64,000 bases of DNA, taken from assembly GCA_943367715.1 (NCBI GenBank), contig CALRJY020000001.1, positions 62,001 to 126,000 on the forward strand, given 5' to 3'. The notes under the pieces were generated by a model that saw nothing but the letters and a program-made list of their open reading frames with translations, had not been told where the DNA came from and did no database searches. The translations under genes and the position numbers were made by a program. This document shows positions 17,415 through 26,493 of this stretch, piece after piece; the stretch's first letter is position 1, and each line of letters opens with the position of its first letter. The stretch is from JAEYXS01 sp943367715. Lineage in GTDB: Bacteria > Verrucomicrobiota > Verrucomicrobiia > Limisphaerales > JAEYXS01.

Positions 17415-17432
17415 GGGCTTTCAGCCCTTTTT
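17415..17432 (+). terminator. Short terminator-like hairpin
   Basis: GGGCT-TTC-AGCCC is followed directly by five T residues, 36 bp after the stop of the preceding gene. The stem is only 5 bp (a few more weak pairs are possible), so termination would be modest. Confidence 0.4.
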
Positions 17433-17598
17433 GCTTTAATGGAGGCGATGACCTGGGCCGATGGCCCAGGCTGGTTTGAGGCCGCACCTTTGGTGCTCAC
17501 AGACATTCAAACGGAGTGAAATATTTTCGGTCGAAAAGCGTTTTTGAAGGCTGTTCTCTGTTTAAGTGTATGATTATCAGTGTGATGGAGTTATTTGG

Positions 17599-17690
17599 GA
17601 TATTTTCAACAAAAGGGGACCTAGGACAGCGGATGTCCTACCTCCCTAGCTAGAGTGTCGGGCATGAAGATTGAGATGGGGAGTGAAAAT
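17599..17690 (+). repeat. Repeated leader element with TAGGACA-GCGGA-TGTCCTA hairpin, copy 1
   Basis: A perfect 7-bp palindrome at 17622-17640 is followed by a TAGAGTG...GGGCATGAA block. The same hairpin, the preceding ATATTTTCA and the following TAGAGTG..GGGCATGAA with a short run after it are found at 32282-32385. Both copies lie 150-350 bp upstream of a gene for a secreted protein. Function unknown: promoter/leader or mobile repeat. Confidence 0.6.
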
Positions 17691-17846
17691 GGCGGGGGGA
17701 AGGCGGCGGCTCGGAGCGGGCTGGGGGCAGGATTTTACATCGGGGCGGTGGATTTCTTTATGGTTGGAGGCGGGCAAAGGGGGTATGGTGCGGGCATTCG
17801 CCGTGTAACCCGTTTGCTGTGCCAGCGCGTCTGGTCAGGTATCGTC

Positions 17847-20800
17847 ATGCACTTGAAGAATAGAGAGATGGTGGTGAGGCTGGTTTGGGCGGGAATCGCG
17901 TGGATGGGGTTTCAAGTCCAAGCGGCGGAGGTGGATTTTGCCAAGGATGTTTATCCGGTGTTGCAGCGCGCGTGCTTTGAGTGTCATGCGGCGGAGTTTC
18001 AGAAGGGGAAGTTGCGGGTGGATTCGCGGGAGGCATTGCTCGCGGGAAAGGCGATCGTGCCGGGGAAGGCTTCGGAGAGTGAATTGTATCGCCGCATCAC
18101 GTTGCCGAAGGGGCATGAGGAGGCGATGCCGAATCGCGGGGAGCCGCTGAGCAAGGCCGAGGCGGGGAAGATCCGGGCGTGGATCGATGCGGGGGCGAAG
18201 TGGCCAGAGAATTTCACGGGCGGGAAGCATTGGGCGTATGAGGTGCCGAAGCAAGCGGCGCTGCCTGCGGTGAAGCAGAAGGCGTGGCCGAAGAATGCGG
18301 TGGATCATTTCGTGCTCGCGCAGTTGGAGCAGGAGGGATTGAAGCCATCGCCGGAAGCGGACAAGGCGACGCTCATCCGGCGTGTGACGCTGGACCTGAC
18401 GGGGTTGCCACCGAAGCCGGAGGAAGTGCAGGCGTTTCTGGTGGACACGAGTTCGCAAGCATACGAGAAGCTGGTGGACCGGTTGCTGGCGTCGCCACAG
18501 TATGGGGTGCGCTGGGCGAGGCCGTGGCTGGACCTGGCGCGGTATGCGGATTCGCACGGGTTTCAACGGGATGATTTGCGCGACCTGTGGCCGTATCGGG
18601 ATTGGGTGATCAACGCGTTGAATGTGGACATGCCGTTCACGCAATTCACCATCGAGCAACTGGCGGGCGATCTGTTGCCGAATGCAACGGATGCACAGAA
18701 GGTGGCGACGGGGTTCAACCGGTCCGCGCCGACGAATGTGGAGGCGGGCAGTGATCCGGATGAGACGCGGGTGAACCAGGTGCTGGACCGAGTGAACACG
18801 CTGGGTGCGGTGTGGCTGGGGACGACGCTGGAGTGCGCGCAGTGCCATAATCACAAGTATGATCCGATCACGATGAAGGATTACTACGGGCTGTTCGCGT
18901 TCTTCAACAACACGGCGCTGGAGGCGGACCGGACGAATCCGAAGGTGCCGGGCTCCATCCAGTTCAAGGGACCGTTCCTGACCGTGGAGGATGCGGAGAC
19001 GAAGGCGGCGCGCGAGAAACTCACGGCGGAGATGAGCGGCATGGAGGAGAAGATCGCCGAGCGGGAAAAAGCGTTAAGTAGCAAAGTGGCGGAGATGGAA
19101 AAGGCGCTGGCGGCGAAGGTGGGAAAAGTATTGCAGGAGCATGTGCTGGAAGTGGCGCAGTTCGAGACGAAGGAAGGTTCGGCGGGCAAGGTGTTGCCGG
19201 ACAAGTCGGTGCTGATCAATGACGAAGCGCCGGACAAGGACACGTATATCGTGACGGTGAACACGACGTTGAAGGATATCACGGGTTTCAAATTGGAGAC
19301 GTTGACGGACCCATCACTGCCGGGGAATGGGCCGGGTCGCGGTGATGATAAGCGGCCGAATTTTGTCCTGAACACGTTCGCGGTGAGTGCGGCGAAGCAG
19401 AACAGCAGCGAGGCGAAGCCGGTGAAGTTGACGAAGGCGAAGGCGGACTTTGCGCAGAAGGGGTTCGATACAGAAAAAGCGATCGATGAGGACGCGAAGT
19501 CGGCGTGGGCGATCAATCCGCAATTTGGAAAACCACATTGGGCGACGTTTGAGACGGTTGAGGCGTTGGGTTTTGAAGGCGGCACGAAACTGACGTTCAC
19601 ATTGGTGCAGGAGTTTGGCGGTGGACGCTTGATCGGGCGGATGCGGTTGTCGGCGTTGACGGGGAATCCGGAGGCGGAGGCGATGCCAGCGGACGTGGTC
19701 GCGGCACTCCAGGTGGCGGAAGCGAAACGCACGGCTAAACAGAGGAAGGCGATCACGGAGTTTTGCCTGGCGCAGGATGAGGAGCTGCGAAAGTTGCGAC
19801 TGAAGAAGCTGGACCTGGACCGGAAGCTCAAGGCGGCGAAGGGGCAGTCCACACTGGTGATGCAGGAGATGGAGCAGTCGCGCATGAGCACGATTTTCGG
19901 GCGAGGCGATTTTCGGAGTCCGGGGGAGAAGATCGCGCCGGGTGTGCCGGGGGTGTTGCATCAGATCAAGCTGGAGACGAAAGCGAAGCAACCCGTGGCG
20001 AGTGATGAAACCAGTCCGACGCGGCTGGATCTGGCGAAGTGGCTGGTGGACCGGGAGAATCCGTTGGTGGCGCGGGTGACGGTGAACCGGTGGTGGATGG
20101 AATTGTTCGGGCACGGACTGGTGGCGACGGCGGAGGATTTTGGCATCAAGGGCGAAACACCGACGCATCCGGAACTGATGGACTGGCTGGCGGTGGAGTT
20201 CATGGACAAGGGGTGGTCGATGAAGCAGACGCTGAAGACGATGGTGATGTCGTCGACGTATCGGCAGGCGTCACGAGTGAGCACGGAGTTGCTGGCGCTG
20301 GATGACCAGAACAAATTGTATGCGCGCGGGCCGCGCTTCCGCATGGATGCGGAGATGATCCGGGACAACGCGCTGGCGATGGCGGGGCTCATCAGCCTGG
20401 AACAAGGCGGGCCACCGATCAAACCGTATCAGCCGGATGGATTGTGGCTGAAAGTCGGTGGGCAAAAGTATGATTACGTGGTGAGTCCGGGTGAGGAGAA
20501 GTATCGGCGCGGAGTGTATGTGGTGTGGAAGCGCGGTGCGCCGTATCCGAGCTTCACGACGTTCGATGCGAGCGGGCGCATGGCGTGCACGGTGAAGCGG
20601 TCGCGCTCGAACACGCCCTTGCAGGCGCTGACGCTGCTGAATGATCCGGTGTATGTGGAGGCAGCGTTCGGGCTGGCGCAGCGATTGATGAAGGAAGTGC
20701 CGCAGGCGGATGTGACAGTGAGGATCGAGAAGGCGTTCACGATCTGTCTGGCACGCGCGCCGAAGGCGGAGGAATCCAAGGTGCTCGCGGAATTGTACGC

Positions 20801-20957
20801 GAAGCAATTGGCGACGTATCGTGCGGATGCGAAGGCGGCGAAAGAGTTACTGGGGAATTTTGAGGCGCCGAAGGGCGTGGAAGCGGCGGAGTTCGCGGCG
20901 TGGTATGGCGTAGCGACGGCAATGCTGAATCTGGATGAGGTCATCACAAAGAACTGA
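17847..20957 (+). CDS. PSCyt1-DUF1549-DUF1553 exported cytochrome-like protein
   Basis: 1036 residues. A signal peptide (VVRLVWAGIAWMGFQVQAAE) is followed by PSCyt1 with haem motif CFECH (43-47), DUF1549 (about 130-345) with a second CxxCH, CAQCH, at 330-334, a Lys/Glu/Ala-rich coiled segment near 385-440, and DUF1553 (about 725-985, VTVNRWWMELFGHGLV). Unlike the paralogue at 2952 it lacks the discoidin insert. The ATG at 17847 is the best signal-peptide start; ATG 17868 is an alternative. The DUF1501 partner starts 5 bp after the stop, so the two form an operon. It is probably periplasmic or on the cell surface. Confidence 0.9.
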   Translation: MHLKNREMVVRLVWAGIAWMGFQVQAAEVDFAKDVYPVLQRACFECHAAEFQKGKLRVDSREALLAGKAIVPGKASESELYRRITLPKGHEEAMPNRGEPLSKAEAGKIRAWIDAGAKWPENFTGGKHWAYEVPKQAALPAVKQKAWPKNAVDHFVLAQLEQEGLKPSPEADKATLIRRVTLDLTGLPPKPEEVQAFLVDTSSQAYEKLVDRLLASPQYGVRWARPWLDLARYADSHGFQRDDLRDLWPYRDWVINALNVDMPFTQFTIEQLAGDLLPNATDAQKVATGFNRSAPTNVEAGSDPDETRVNQVLDRVNTLGAVWLGTTLECAQCHNHKYDPITMKDYYGLFAFFNNTALEADRTNPKVPGSIQFKGPFLTVEDAETKAAREKLTAEMSGMEEKIAEREKALSSKVAEMEKALAAKVGKVLQEHVLEVAQFETKEGSAGKVLPDKSVLINDEAPDKDTYIVTVNTTLKDITGFKLETLTDPSLPGNGPGRGDDKRPNFVLNTFAVSAAKQNSSEAKPVKLTKAKADFAQKGFDTEKAIDEDAKSAWAINPQFGKPHWATFETVEALGFEGGTKLTFTLVQEFGGGRLIGRMRLSALTGNPEAEAMPADVVAALQVAEAKRTAKQRKAITEFCLAQDEELRKLRLKKLDLDRKLKAAKGQSTLVMQEMEQSRMSTIFGRGDFRSPGEKIAPGVPGVLHQIKLETKAKQPVASDETSPTRLDLAKWLVDRENPLVARVTVNRWWMELFGHGLVATAEDFGIKGETPTHPELMDWLAVEFMDKGWSMKQTLKTMVMSSTYRQASRVSTELLALDDQNKLYARGPRFRMDAEMIRDNALAMAGLISLEQGGPPIKPYQPDGLWLKVGGQKYDYVVSPGEEKYRRGVYVVWKRGAPYPSFTTFDASGRMACTVKRSRSNTPLQALTLLNDPVYVEAAFGLAQRLMKEVPQADVTVRIEKAFTICLARAPKAEESKVLAELYAKQLATYRADAKAAKELLGNFEAPKGVEAAEFAAWYGVATAMLNLDEVITKN

Positions 20958-20962
20958 AAATT

Positions 20963-22390
20963 ATGAATCCGCTCGAACATTATCTGGCGACGTTGAACCG
21001 CAGACAGTTCATCAAGCGCAGCGGGTTTGGGGTGGGTGCGGTGGCGCTATCGTCGTTGCTGCGCGGAGAGGCGTTTGGGGCGGTGAATCCGCTGGCGTTG
21101 CATCAGCCGCATTTTGCGCCGAAGGCGAAGCATGTGATCTATCTGCACATGATCGGTGCGCCGTCGCAGTTGGACATGTTCGACTACAAGCCGACGTTGC
21201 AGAAGCTGGATGGGCAGGATTGTCCGGAATCGCTGACGAAGGGGAAGCGGTTCGCGTTCATCGGGGACAATCTGAAACTGGCGGGAACGAAGTTCAAATT
21301 CTCCCAGCATGGGAAAAGCGGGCAGAGTATTTCGGAACTGTTGCCGTTTCTGGGCAAGGTGGCGGATGACATCGCGGTGGTGCGGTCGTTGCACACGGAT
21401 GAGATCAATCACGCGCCAGCACAGATGTTTTTGCACACGGGGTTCGGACGCGGTGGGCGGCCGAGTTTTGGTTCGTGGGTGTCTTATGGGTTGGGTTCGG
21501 AGAACCGCGATCTGCCGTCGTATGTGGTGATGTTGTCAGGGCCGCCGGGTGGAGCGGGGACGAGTCTGTGGTCGAGCGGGTTTTTGCCGAGTGTATATCA
21601 GGGCATCCAGTTCCGTTCGAGCGGGGATGCGGTGTTGTTCCTCTCGAATCCGAAAGGACACAACCAGGAGCAGCGTCGGCAGGTGTTGGATGCGGTGAAC
21701 CAGTTGAATCAGGCGCAACTGGCGGATGTGGGCGATCCGGAGATCGCGACGCGCATCAGCCAGTATGAGATGGCGTATCGCATGCAGACCTCGGTGCCGG
21801 AGTTGATGGACATCAGCAAGGAATCGCCGGAGACGTTGCAGATGTATGGGGCGAAGCCGGGGGCGGCGTCTTTCGCGAACAACTGTTTGTTGGCGCGACG
21901 CTTGGTGGAGCGCGGGGTGAGATTGATCGAGTTGTATGATTCGGATTGGGATCATCATGCGAGTTTGGAGAACCGGTTGCGCGCGAAGTGCAAGGATGTG
22001 GATCAGGGGATGGCGGCGCTCATCACGGACTTGAAACAGCGTGGGTTGCTGGATGACACGCTGGTGATCTGGGGCGCGGAGTTCGGGCGGACGCCCATGG
22101 CGCAAGGCATCAATGGTGATGGGGCGAAGACGTCACCGGGGCGGGATCATCATAAGGACGCGTACACGATGTGGCTGGCGGGTGGTGGTATCAAAGGCGG
22201 CGTCAGCTACGGGGAGACGGATGAGTATGGGTTCAACGTGGCGCGCGATCCAGTGCATGTGCATGACTTGAACGCGACGGTGCTGCATCTGCTGGGGATG
22301 GATCATGAGCGGCTGACGTTCAAGTATCAGGGGCGGGAGTTTCGGCTGACGGATGTGCATGGGCACGTGGTGAAGGGGCTTTTGGCTTGA
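20963..22390 (+). CDS. DUF1501 family Tat-exported protein
   Basis: 475 residues with a Tat signal (NRRQFIKRSGFGVGAVALSS). The family motifs are VIYLHMIGAPSQLDMFDYKP, WSSGFLPSVYQGIQ, SFANNCLLARRLVERGVRL, LVIWGAEFGRTPMAQG and GRDHHKDAYTMWLAGGGIKG. It is the partner of the PSCyt1 gene ending 5 bp upstream and is clearly paralogous to the gene at 6425-7903 and to the fragment at 1-129. The fold resembles the alkaline phosphatase superfamily; the substrate is unknown. Confidence 0.9.
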   Translation: MNPLEHYLATLNRRQFIKRSGFGVGAVALSSLLRGEAFGAVNPLALHQPHFAPKAKHVIYLHMIGAPSQLDMFDYKPTLQKLDGQDCPESLTKGKRFAFIGDNLKLAGTKFKFSQHGKSGQSISELLPFLGKVADDIAVVRSLHTDEINHAPAQMFLHTGFGRGGRPSFGSWVSYGLGSENRDLPSYVVMLSGPPGGAGTSLWSSGFLPSVYQGIQFRSSGDAVLFLSNPKGHNQEQRRQVLDAVNQLNQAQLADVGDPEIATRISQYEMAYRMQTSVPELMDISKESPETLQMYGAKPGAASFANNCLLARRLVERGVRLIELYDSDWDHHASLENRLRAKCKDVDQGMAALITDLKQRGLLDDTLVIWGAEFGRTPMAQGINGDGAKTSPGRDHHKDAYTMWLAGGGIKGGVSYGETDEYGFNVARDPVHVHDLNATVLHLLGMDHERLTFKYQGREFRLTDVHGHVVKGLLA

Positions 22391-22428
22391 ACGGATTCTG
22401 AATAATTTGAGGGCGTTTTGGCGCGCTC

Positions 22429-22471
22429 AACCCTCACCCCGGCCCTCTCCCTATTGAAGGGAGAGGGAGAA
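22429..22471. repeat. Intergenic hairpin CCCTCTCCC...GGGAGAGGG
   Basis: CCCTCACCCC precedes a hairpin with stem CCCTCTCCCT/GGGAGAGGG and loop ATTGAA. It lies between two convergent genes. Related copies occur at 24433-24469 and 53571-53622. This repeat type is widespread in unrelated bacteria. Confidence 0.7.
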
Positions 22472-22532
22472 CATTTCATGCCATAAACAGCTTTTCGCTT
22501 ATTGGCAGACGCGGGTTTGCATTGCCGGAAAA

Positions 22533-23840
22533 TCACACCCCTTTGGGGACGGACCAGTGGTTTTCGCGGTATTGGCGGCGAGTTAATGCGTTGGCTTCGG
22601 GATCGTTCAAGATCTGTTCTTTCACGGGGTCGAAGCGGAGTTCGCGGGCCATGCGGACGCTGATGTTGCCGAGGTGGCAGAGGCTGGCGGAGAGGTGGCC
22701 GATCTCGATGTCGGCGTTCGGGAGTTTGCTGCTCCTGATGCACTCCAGGAAATTACGATGGTGGCTGGGGCCGAGTTGGGTGGCGGCCATCTTTTCCTTC
22801 AGTTCGTTGCGCGGGCCGTAGAGTTCCCACCCTTTGCCTTTGCCGAGGATGAGCATGCCTTTGGTGCCGTACCAGGCGTTGCCGTTCTCATGACCTTCCT
22901 GCACGTAGGGGGACCAGATGCGTTGCTCGAAGATGAGCTGCTTCCGCTTGCCTTCCGGCAAGTGATATTCGAAGAGGACGGTTTGCGTGTCGGGGAATTG
23001 CTGGTCGTCATCGAAGAACCATTTGCCGCCGAGGGCGCAGATGCGGCTGGGATGCGTGGTCACGCCGAGTCCCCAACGACCGATGTCGATGTCATGCACG
23101 CCGTCGTTGCCCATGTCGCCGGTGCCGAAGTTGAAGAACCAGCGCCAGTTCGCGTGGAGAAAATTCGGTTGATACGGAAGCATCGGCGCGGGGCCGATCC
23201 AGGTGTCGTAATCCAGATTCGCCGGTGGAGTGGTGGGCTGGGCTTTGCCGATGTTACGGCGGAGCTGGCTGTTCCAGACTTTGGCGGAGAGGATGTCGCC
23301 GATGGCGCCTTCGTGCAGGAGCTGGATGGCGCGCTGGATGTGTTCGGCACTGCGGCTTTGCGTGCCGACTTGCACGATGCGCTTGGTGCGGCGGGCGGTC
23401 TCGATCATGAGGCGGCCTTCGCGGATGTTGTGCGCGGCGGGTTTCTCCACGTAAACGTGTTTGCCGGCATCGCAGGCGAGGATGGTGGCGGGTGCGTGCC
23501 AGTGATCGGGCGTGGCGATGAGGACGGCATCGACGCTTTTGTCGTCGAGAATGCGGCGGAGGTCTTGGGTGGTTTTGGGAAGACGGTTCGTGAATTTCTC
23601 CACACCTTTGGCGGCGACGTTCATGCGGTTGGCATCGACATCGCAGACCCAGGCGATCTCGACATCGGGCATGTTCACGAAGGAGCCGAGGAGATTGGAG
23701 CCCATGCCGCCGGGGCCGATGACACCGAGGACGATCTTTTCGTTCGCGCCAAGGACGTTGAGTGAGGGCATGGTCAGCGCAGTGGCGGTGAGGGCGGTGC
23801 TGGTCTTGAGAAAATCACGGCGGGTAGTGGGCGTGCTCAT
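22533..23840 (-). CDS. Tat-exported Gfo/Idh/MocA family oxidoreductase
   Basis: 435 residues. A twin-arginine signal (TTRRDFLKTSTAL) is followed by a Rossmann domain (GVIGPGGMGSNLLG), ATPDHWHAPATILACDAGKH, and the family's Lys-Pro motif YVEKPAAHN, where the Lys is catalytic in the family. The second domain contains GTGDMGNDGVHDIDIGRWGL. Tat export suggests that NAD(P) is inserted before export. The likely substrate is a sugar or inositol derivative; the exact one cannot be told. It converges with the DUF1501 gene. The paralogue at 55951 shares the layout. Confidence 0.9.
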   Translation of the reverse strand: MSTPTTRRDFLKTSTALTATALTMPSLNVLGANEKIVLGVIGPGGMGSNLLGSFVNMPDVEIAWVCDVDANRMNVAAKGVEKFTNRLPKTTQDLRRILDDKSVDAVLIATPDHWHAPATILACDAGKHVYVEKPAAHNIREGRLMIETARRTKRIVQVGTQSRSAEHIQRAIQLLHEGAIGDILSAKVWNSQLRRNIGKAQPTTPPANLDYDTWIGPAPMLPYQPNFLHANWRWFFNFGTGDMGNDGVHDIDIGRWGLGVTTHPSRICALGGKWFFDDDQQFPDTQTVLFEYHLPEGKRKQLIFEQRIWSPYVQEGHENGNAWYGTKGMLILGKGKGWELYGPRNELKEKMAATQLGPSHHRNFLECIRSSKLPNADIEIGHLSASLCHLGNISVRMARELRFDPVKEQILNDPEANALTRRQYRENHWSVPKGV

Positions 23841-23933
23841 AGGACGTTTGGGTTGGCATTAAGAATAGCGCACCAAGCAGAGAAGTTGAAGCCTGAATGA
23901 TGAGGATATTATGAGCGTGAACCCAACGGACGC

Positions 23934-24338
23934 CTAACGCCGGAAAAAGGCGTCAAAGGCGGTGAGGGCACCGAGAATGATCATGACGACACCGACGATG
24001 CTGAAACCGCGTTCGAGGCCGGGACCAGTGGCGCGTTCACTCGAGGTCATGACCTGCGTGTGCGCCTTGGGAAATAGAAGGTAGGCTACGCCTTTGATGG
24101 TGGTGAGCCAGCCGGTCACAGTGACGATGAGCGGCAGATCCCAGACCCAGATATTGTGGCCGAGAATCATCACGAGGCCGATGGGCAGGCTCAAGCCGGC
24201 GAGGATGAAGCCGCCGGTATCGCGTTCGCGCAGCGGCAAAAGGAGGTTTGCCCAGAGAGCGGGGTGGAGAGCGTGTGACAGCCCGCAGACGAGCCAGAGA
24301 ATGGCGGAGAAGCGGGCGATCAGCAGATCGAGCGGCAT
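23934..24338 (-). CDS. Small four-helix membrane protein of unknown function
   Basis: 134 residues with about four hydrophobic helices: FSAILWLVCGLSHALHP, GFILAGLSLPIGLVMILG, LPLIVTVTGWLTTIKGVAYL, and a C-terminal GFSIVGVVMIILGALTAF. No catalytic motif recognised. It lies upstream of the Gfo/Idh/MocA gene on the same strand, with a gap of about 90 bp. Confidence 0.65.
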   Translation of the reverse strand: MPLDLLIARFSAILWLVCGLSHALHPALWANLLLPLRERDTGGFILAGLSLPIGLVMILGHNIWVWDLPLIVTVTGWLTTIKGVAYLLFPKAHTQVMTSSERATGPGLERGFSIVGVVMIILGALTAFDAFFRR

Positions 24339-24432
24339 AGGTTGATGGCCACCATGATGAGCTTGGGCGGAAGATTGGTCCAGCGGGGATAAATGACGTT
24401 GTAGGGGAGAGGCATGCTTATGGGTATCACCT

Positions 24433-24469
24433 TCCCCCTCACCCCAACCCTCTCCCTTGGGGAGAGGGA
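24433..24469. repeat. Intergenic hairpin CCCTCTCCC...GAGAGGGA
   Basis: CCCTCACCCC-AA-CCCTCTCCC-TTGG-GGAGAGGGA, a second member of the repeat at 22429-22471. It lies between two minus-strand genes. Confidence 0.7.
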
Positions 24470-24521
24470 GTCAACATTGGCCGCCGCGATGTCAGTTTGG
24501 CGGACTGTTAACTGGCGCGCA

Positions 24522-25508
24522 TCAGTTGGACGGGCGTTTCTGTTTCAGGACGGCTTCGACTTTCTTCAGCACATCCGGAGACGTGGTCTTGTTCCCTGAA
24601 ATCAGGAGAGCAAAATTATCGGCAAGAATCTCTTCAGGGTGGATGATGTATTGCGTGTTCCGGCCCACTTGCTCGTGGAAACCAGTGAGCTGGTCCAGTT
24701 CGACCAGCTTTGCCTTGGGGCCGGTGAAGGAGGGTTTGGCATTGGGCGTGGCGAGGGGGCGTTCGCTGATGAGGAATTGAAACTGGAGGTAGTTGAAGAA
24801 TTCGCCACCGCGGGCGGGGTCATACTTTTCGGTGCGGGAGAAGAGGATGGGAATGGCCCAGACATCTTTGCCTTCGTGCTGGAGCAAAATGAAGTGGTCG
24901 TTCAGCGGGGCGTCAGGGTTAGTGAGCTTTCGGGTGCGCAAGGCGATGGGGAAAGGAAGTTCATCACATTTGATGAAACCGATGACGCCGTAGAGCTGTG
25001 CTTTCAATTCCGGGTTCGCGCGGGAAAGGATGTGGAACAGTTCGTGGCAGAGGGTTTGCTGAAGTTTCGCCAAGGGACCGGTGAGACTGGATTTCGGAAG
25101 GATGATGGCGTGAGCGCGGGTGTAGGGGGCACCGCCTTCTTCGCTGCCGGTGGTCTTGATGAGTGAAATCGTTTTCGGGAAGGCCAAGTTGAGCGCCTGC
25201 ACTTTCGCTTGAATGTTTTCCAAGGCAGAGGTCACGCGCTGTTTTTCAGTTTCATCCCAGGCGAGGACGTTTTGGCTGACGAATTTCAGAAACTCGGCTT
25301 CGCTCACATCCTTGTCCGTTTTCAGACGGGCGGAGCGGTCAAAGGGGCTCAGGCGTTGGATGAAGTCATCGCGCGTGGTGAGGATTTTTTGGCCTTCCTC
25401 AACGGTGGCGAAGGCGAGGGTGCAGTTGGTGGTGAGGTTTACTTGAGTTTGGGAAAGGCCCGCAGCGAGGGTGCAGAGGAGGAATAGGAATAAGAAGAGG
25501 CGTTTCAT
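24522..25508 (-). CDS. Exported HExxH metalloprotease-like protein
   Basis: 328 residues. A signal peptide (KRLFLFLFLLCTLAAGLS) precedes the protein. A gluzincin-type zinc motif, CHELFHILSR (H155, E156, H159), is followed much later by HPEEILADNFALL (290-302), a plausible third zinc ligand region. The spacing of more than 130 residues is larger than in most gluzincins. Probably a secreted or periplasmic protein with protease fold; substrate unknown. It ends 13 bp before the HDAC-like gene's stop and is co-directional, so both may be in one transcript. Confidence 0.65.
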   Translation of the reverse strand: MKRLFLFLFLLCTLAAGLSQTQVNLTTNCTLAFATVEEGQKILTTRDDFIQRLSPFDRSARLKTDKDVSEAEFLKFVSQNVLAWDETEKQRVTSALENIQAKVQALNLAFPKTISLIKTTGSEEGGAPYTRAHAIILPKSSLTGPLAKLQQTLCHELFHILSRANPELKAQLYGVIGFIKCDELPFPIALRTRKLTNPDAPLNDHFILLQHEGKDVWAIPILFSRTEKYDPARGGEFFNYLQFQFLISERPLATPNAKPSFTGPKAKLVELDQLTGFHEQVGRNTQYIIHPEEILADNFALLISGNKTTSPDVLKKVEAVLKQKRPSN

Positions 25509-25520
25509 GAGCGAGTGGCT

Positions 25521-26459
25521 TTAATATTTCTTAAGCAGGGCGGAAACGGTGGTGGCGACGAGCCGATAGCTTTTCCGACTGTAACCGCCGCTGAGGAGCA
25601 TCACGGTGGGGATGTTGCGCTGGCGCAGTTCGGCGATGGTGTAGAGATCGCGCTCGAGGATTTCCTCAGCGGTGAGTTTCAGGCCGCCGAGCTGGTCTTC
25701 GGCGAAGACATCGGTGCCGGCGTTGTAGATGGCGAGGGCGGGTTTGGGTTCAAGGAACGCGGGCAAGTTTTTACGCAGCGTGTGCAGGTAACCGGGGCCG
25801 GTGCTGCCGTGTCTCAGGGGGAACGGGTAGTTGATGCGTTGTTGCGCGATCTTATCGCTGCACGGGTAAATCTCGCCGTTGAACATGTCGAAGATGGCCA
25901 CGGTGGGATCGTTGAGGAAATGATGGCAGACGCCGTTGCCTTGATGGGCATCGAGATCGATATAAGCGATGCGGTCGGTACTGGTGAGTTTGTTTTCAGC
26001 ACGGAGCTGGGAGACCAAAAGGGCGATGTCGGAGAAGATGCAGAAGCCTTCGCCTTCAGTGGGTTTGGCGTGGTGGTAGCCGCCGGAGAGGTTCACGGCG
26101 AGGCCGGTTTCCAAGGCGGCTTGCGCGGCGAGCACGGAACCGCGGGCACCCCAGCGCATGGGGCGGAGGACGCGCCAGCGGGTCAATGTGGCCGGAAGCA
26201 GGGCGATGGGGGCGAGTTCCAGCGCGGAGGCGAGTTCTTTGGCGTCGCGGAGGCTGGCGAGATATTCGGCGGAATGGATGGTGAGCAGTTCGGCCTCGGT
26301 CACCGGGCGGTCGGTGGGGATGGTGTATTTATCCAAGGCCGGGCCGAACTCGGATTGCAGGGTGGCCCAGGCGCGACCGTATTTCTTGGAATCGAAAGGA
26401 TGCAGGTTTTCGATGCCGAAAAAGCTGATGTTGTAGTTTGGGTGATAGACGAGGCGCAC
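25521..26459 (-). CDS. Histone deacetylase family hydrolase (HDAC11-like)
   Basis: 312 residues from the GTG at 26459, chosen because the family begins with 'VYHPxYNISFxGIENLHPFD'. The frame continues to a GTG at 26528 that overlaps the previous gene by 35 bp. Catalytic parts are complete: NLSGGYHHAKP (His-His at 129-130), zinc ligands D170 and H172 in DLDAHQGNGV, D250 in NAGTDVF, and LSGGYSRKS near the end. The HPFDSKKYGRA start resembles class IV (HDAC11) enzymes. In bacteria these proteins deacetylate small molecules such as polyamines or acetoin, or other acyl substrates; the substrate is not evident here. Confidence 0.85.
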   Translation of the reverse strand: MRLVYHPNYNISFFGIENLHPFDSKKYGRAWATLQSEFGPALDKYTIPTDRPVTEAELLTIHSAEYLASLRDAKELASALELAPIALLPATLTRWRVLRPMRWGARGSVLAAQAALETGLAVNLSGGYHHAKPTEGEGFCIFSDIALLVSQLRAENKLTSTDRIAYIDLDAHQGNGVCHHFLNDPTVAIFDMFNGEIYPCSDKIAQQRINYPFPLRHGSTGPGYLHTLRKNLPAFLEPKPALAIYNAGTDVFAEDQLGGLKLTAEEILERDLYTIAELRQRNIPTVMLLSGGYSRKSYRLVATTVSALLKKY

Positions 26460-26493
26460 CTTGCGAGAAGTATCGTGGGGATGGAGGTGAAAT

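Larger units (their letters stand above)
17380..17846. other. Gene-free stretch with terminator-like hairpin and repeats
   Basis: 467 bp between the immunity-like gene and the second PSCyt1 gene. It contains a terminator-like hairpin at 17415-17432, a REP-like hairpin at 17452-17475 (CCTGGGCC-GAT-GGCCCAGG) and the repeated leader element at 17599-17690. The open frame from 17655 leads into the PSCyt1 gene but has a low-complexity, non-protein-like start. Confidence 0.6.

Noticed and set aside
22674..23765. 363-codon open frame on the plus strand
   Set aside because: Antisense to the Gfo/Idh/MocA gene with intact Tat signal and Lys-Pro motif; product is Gly/Ala/Asp-rich without motifs.
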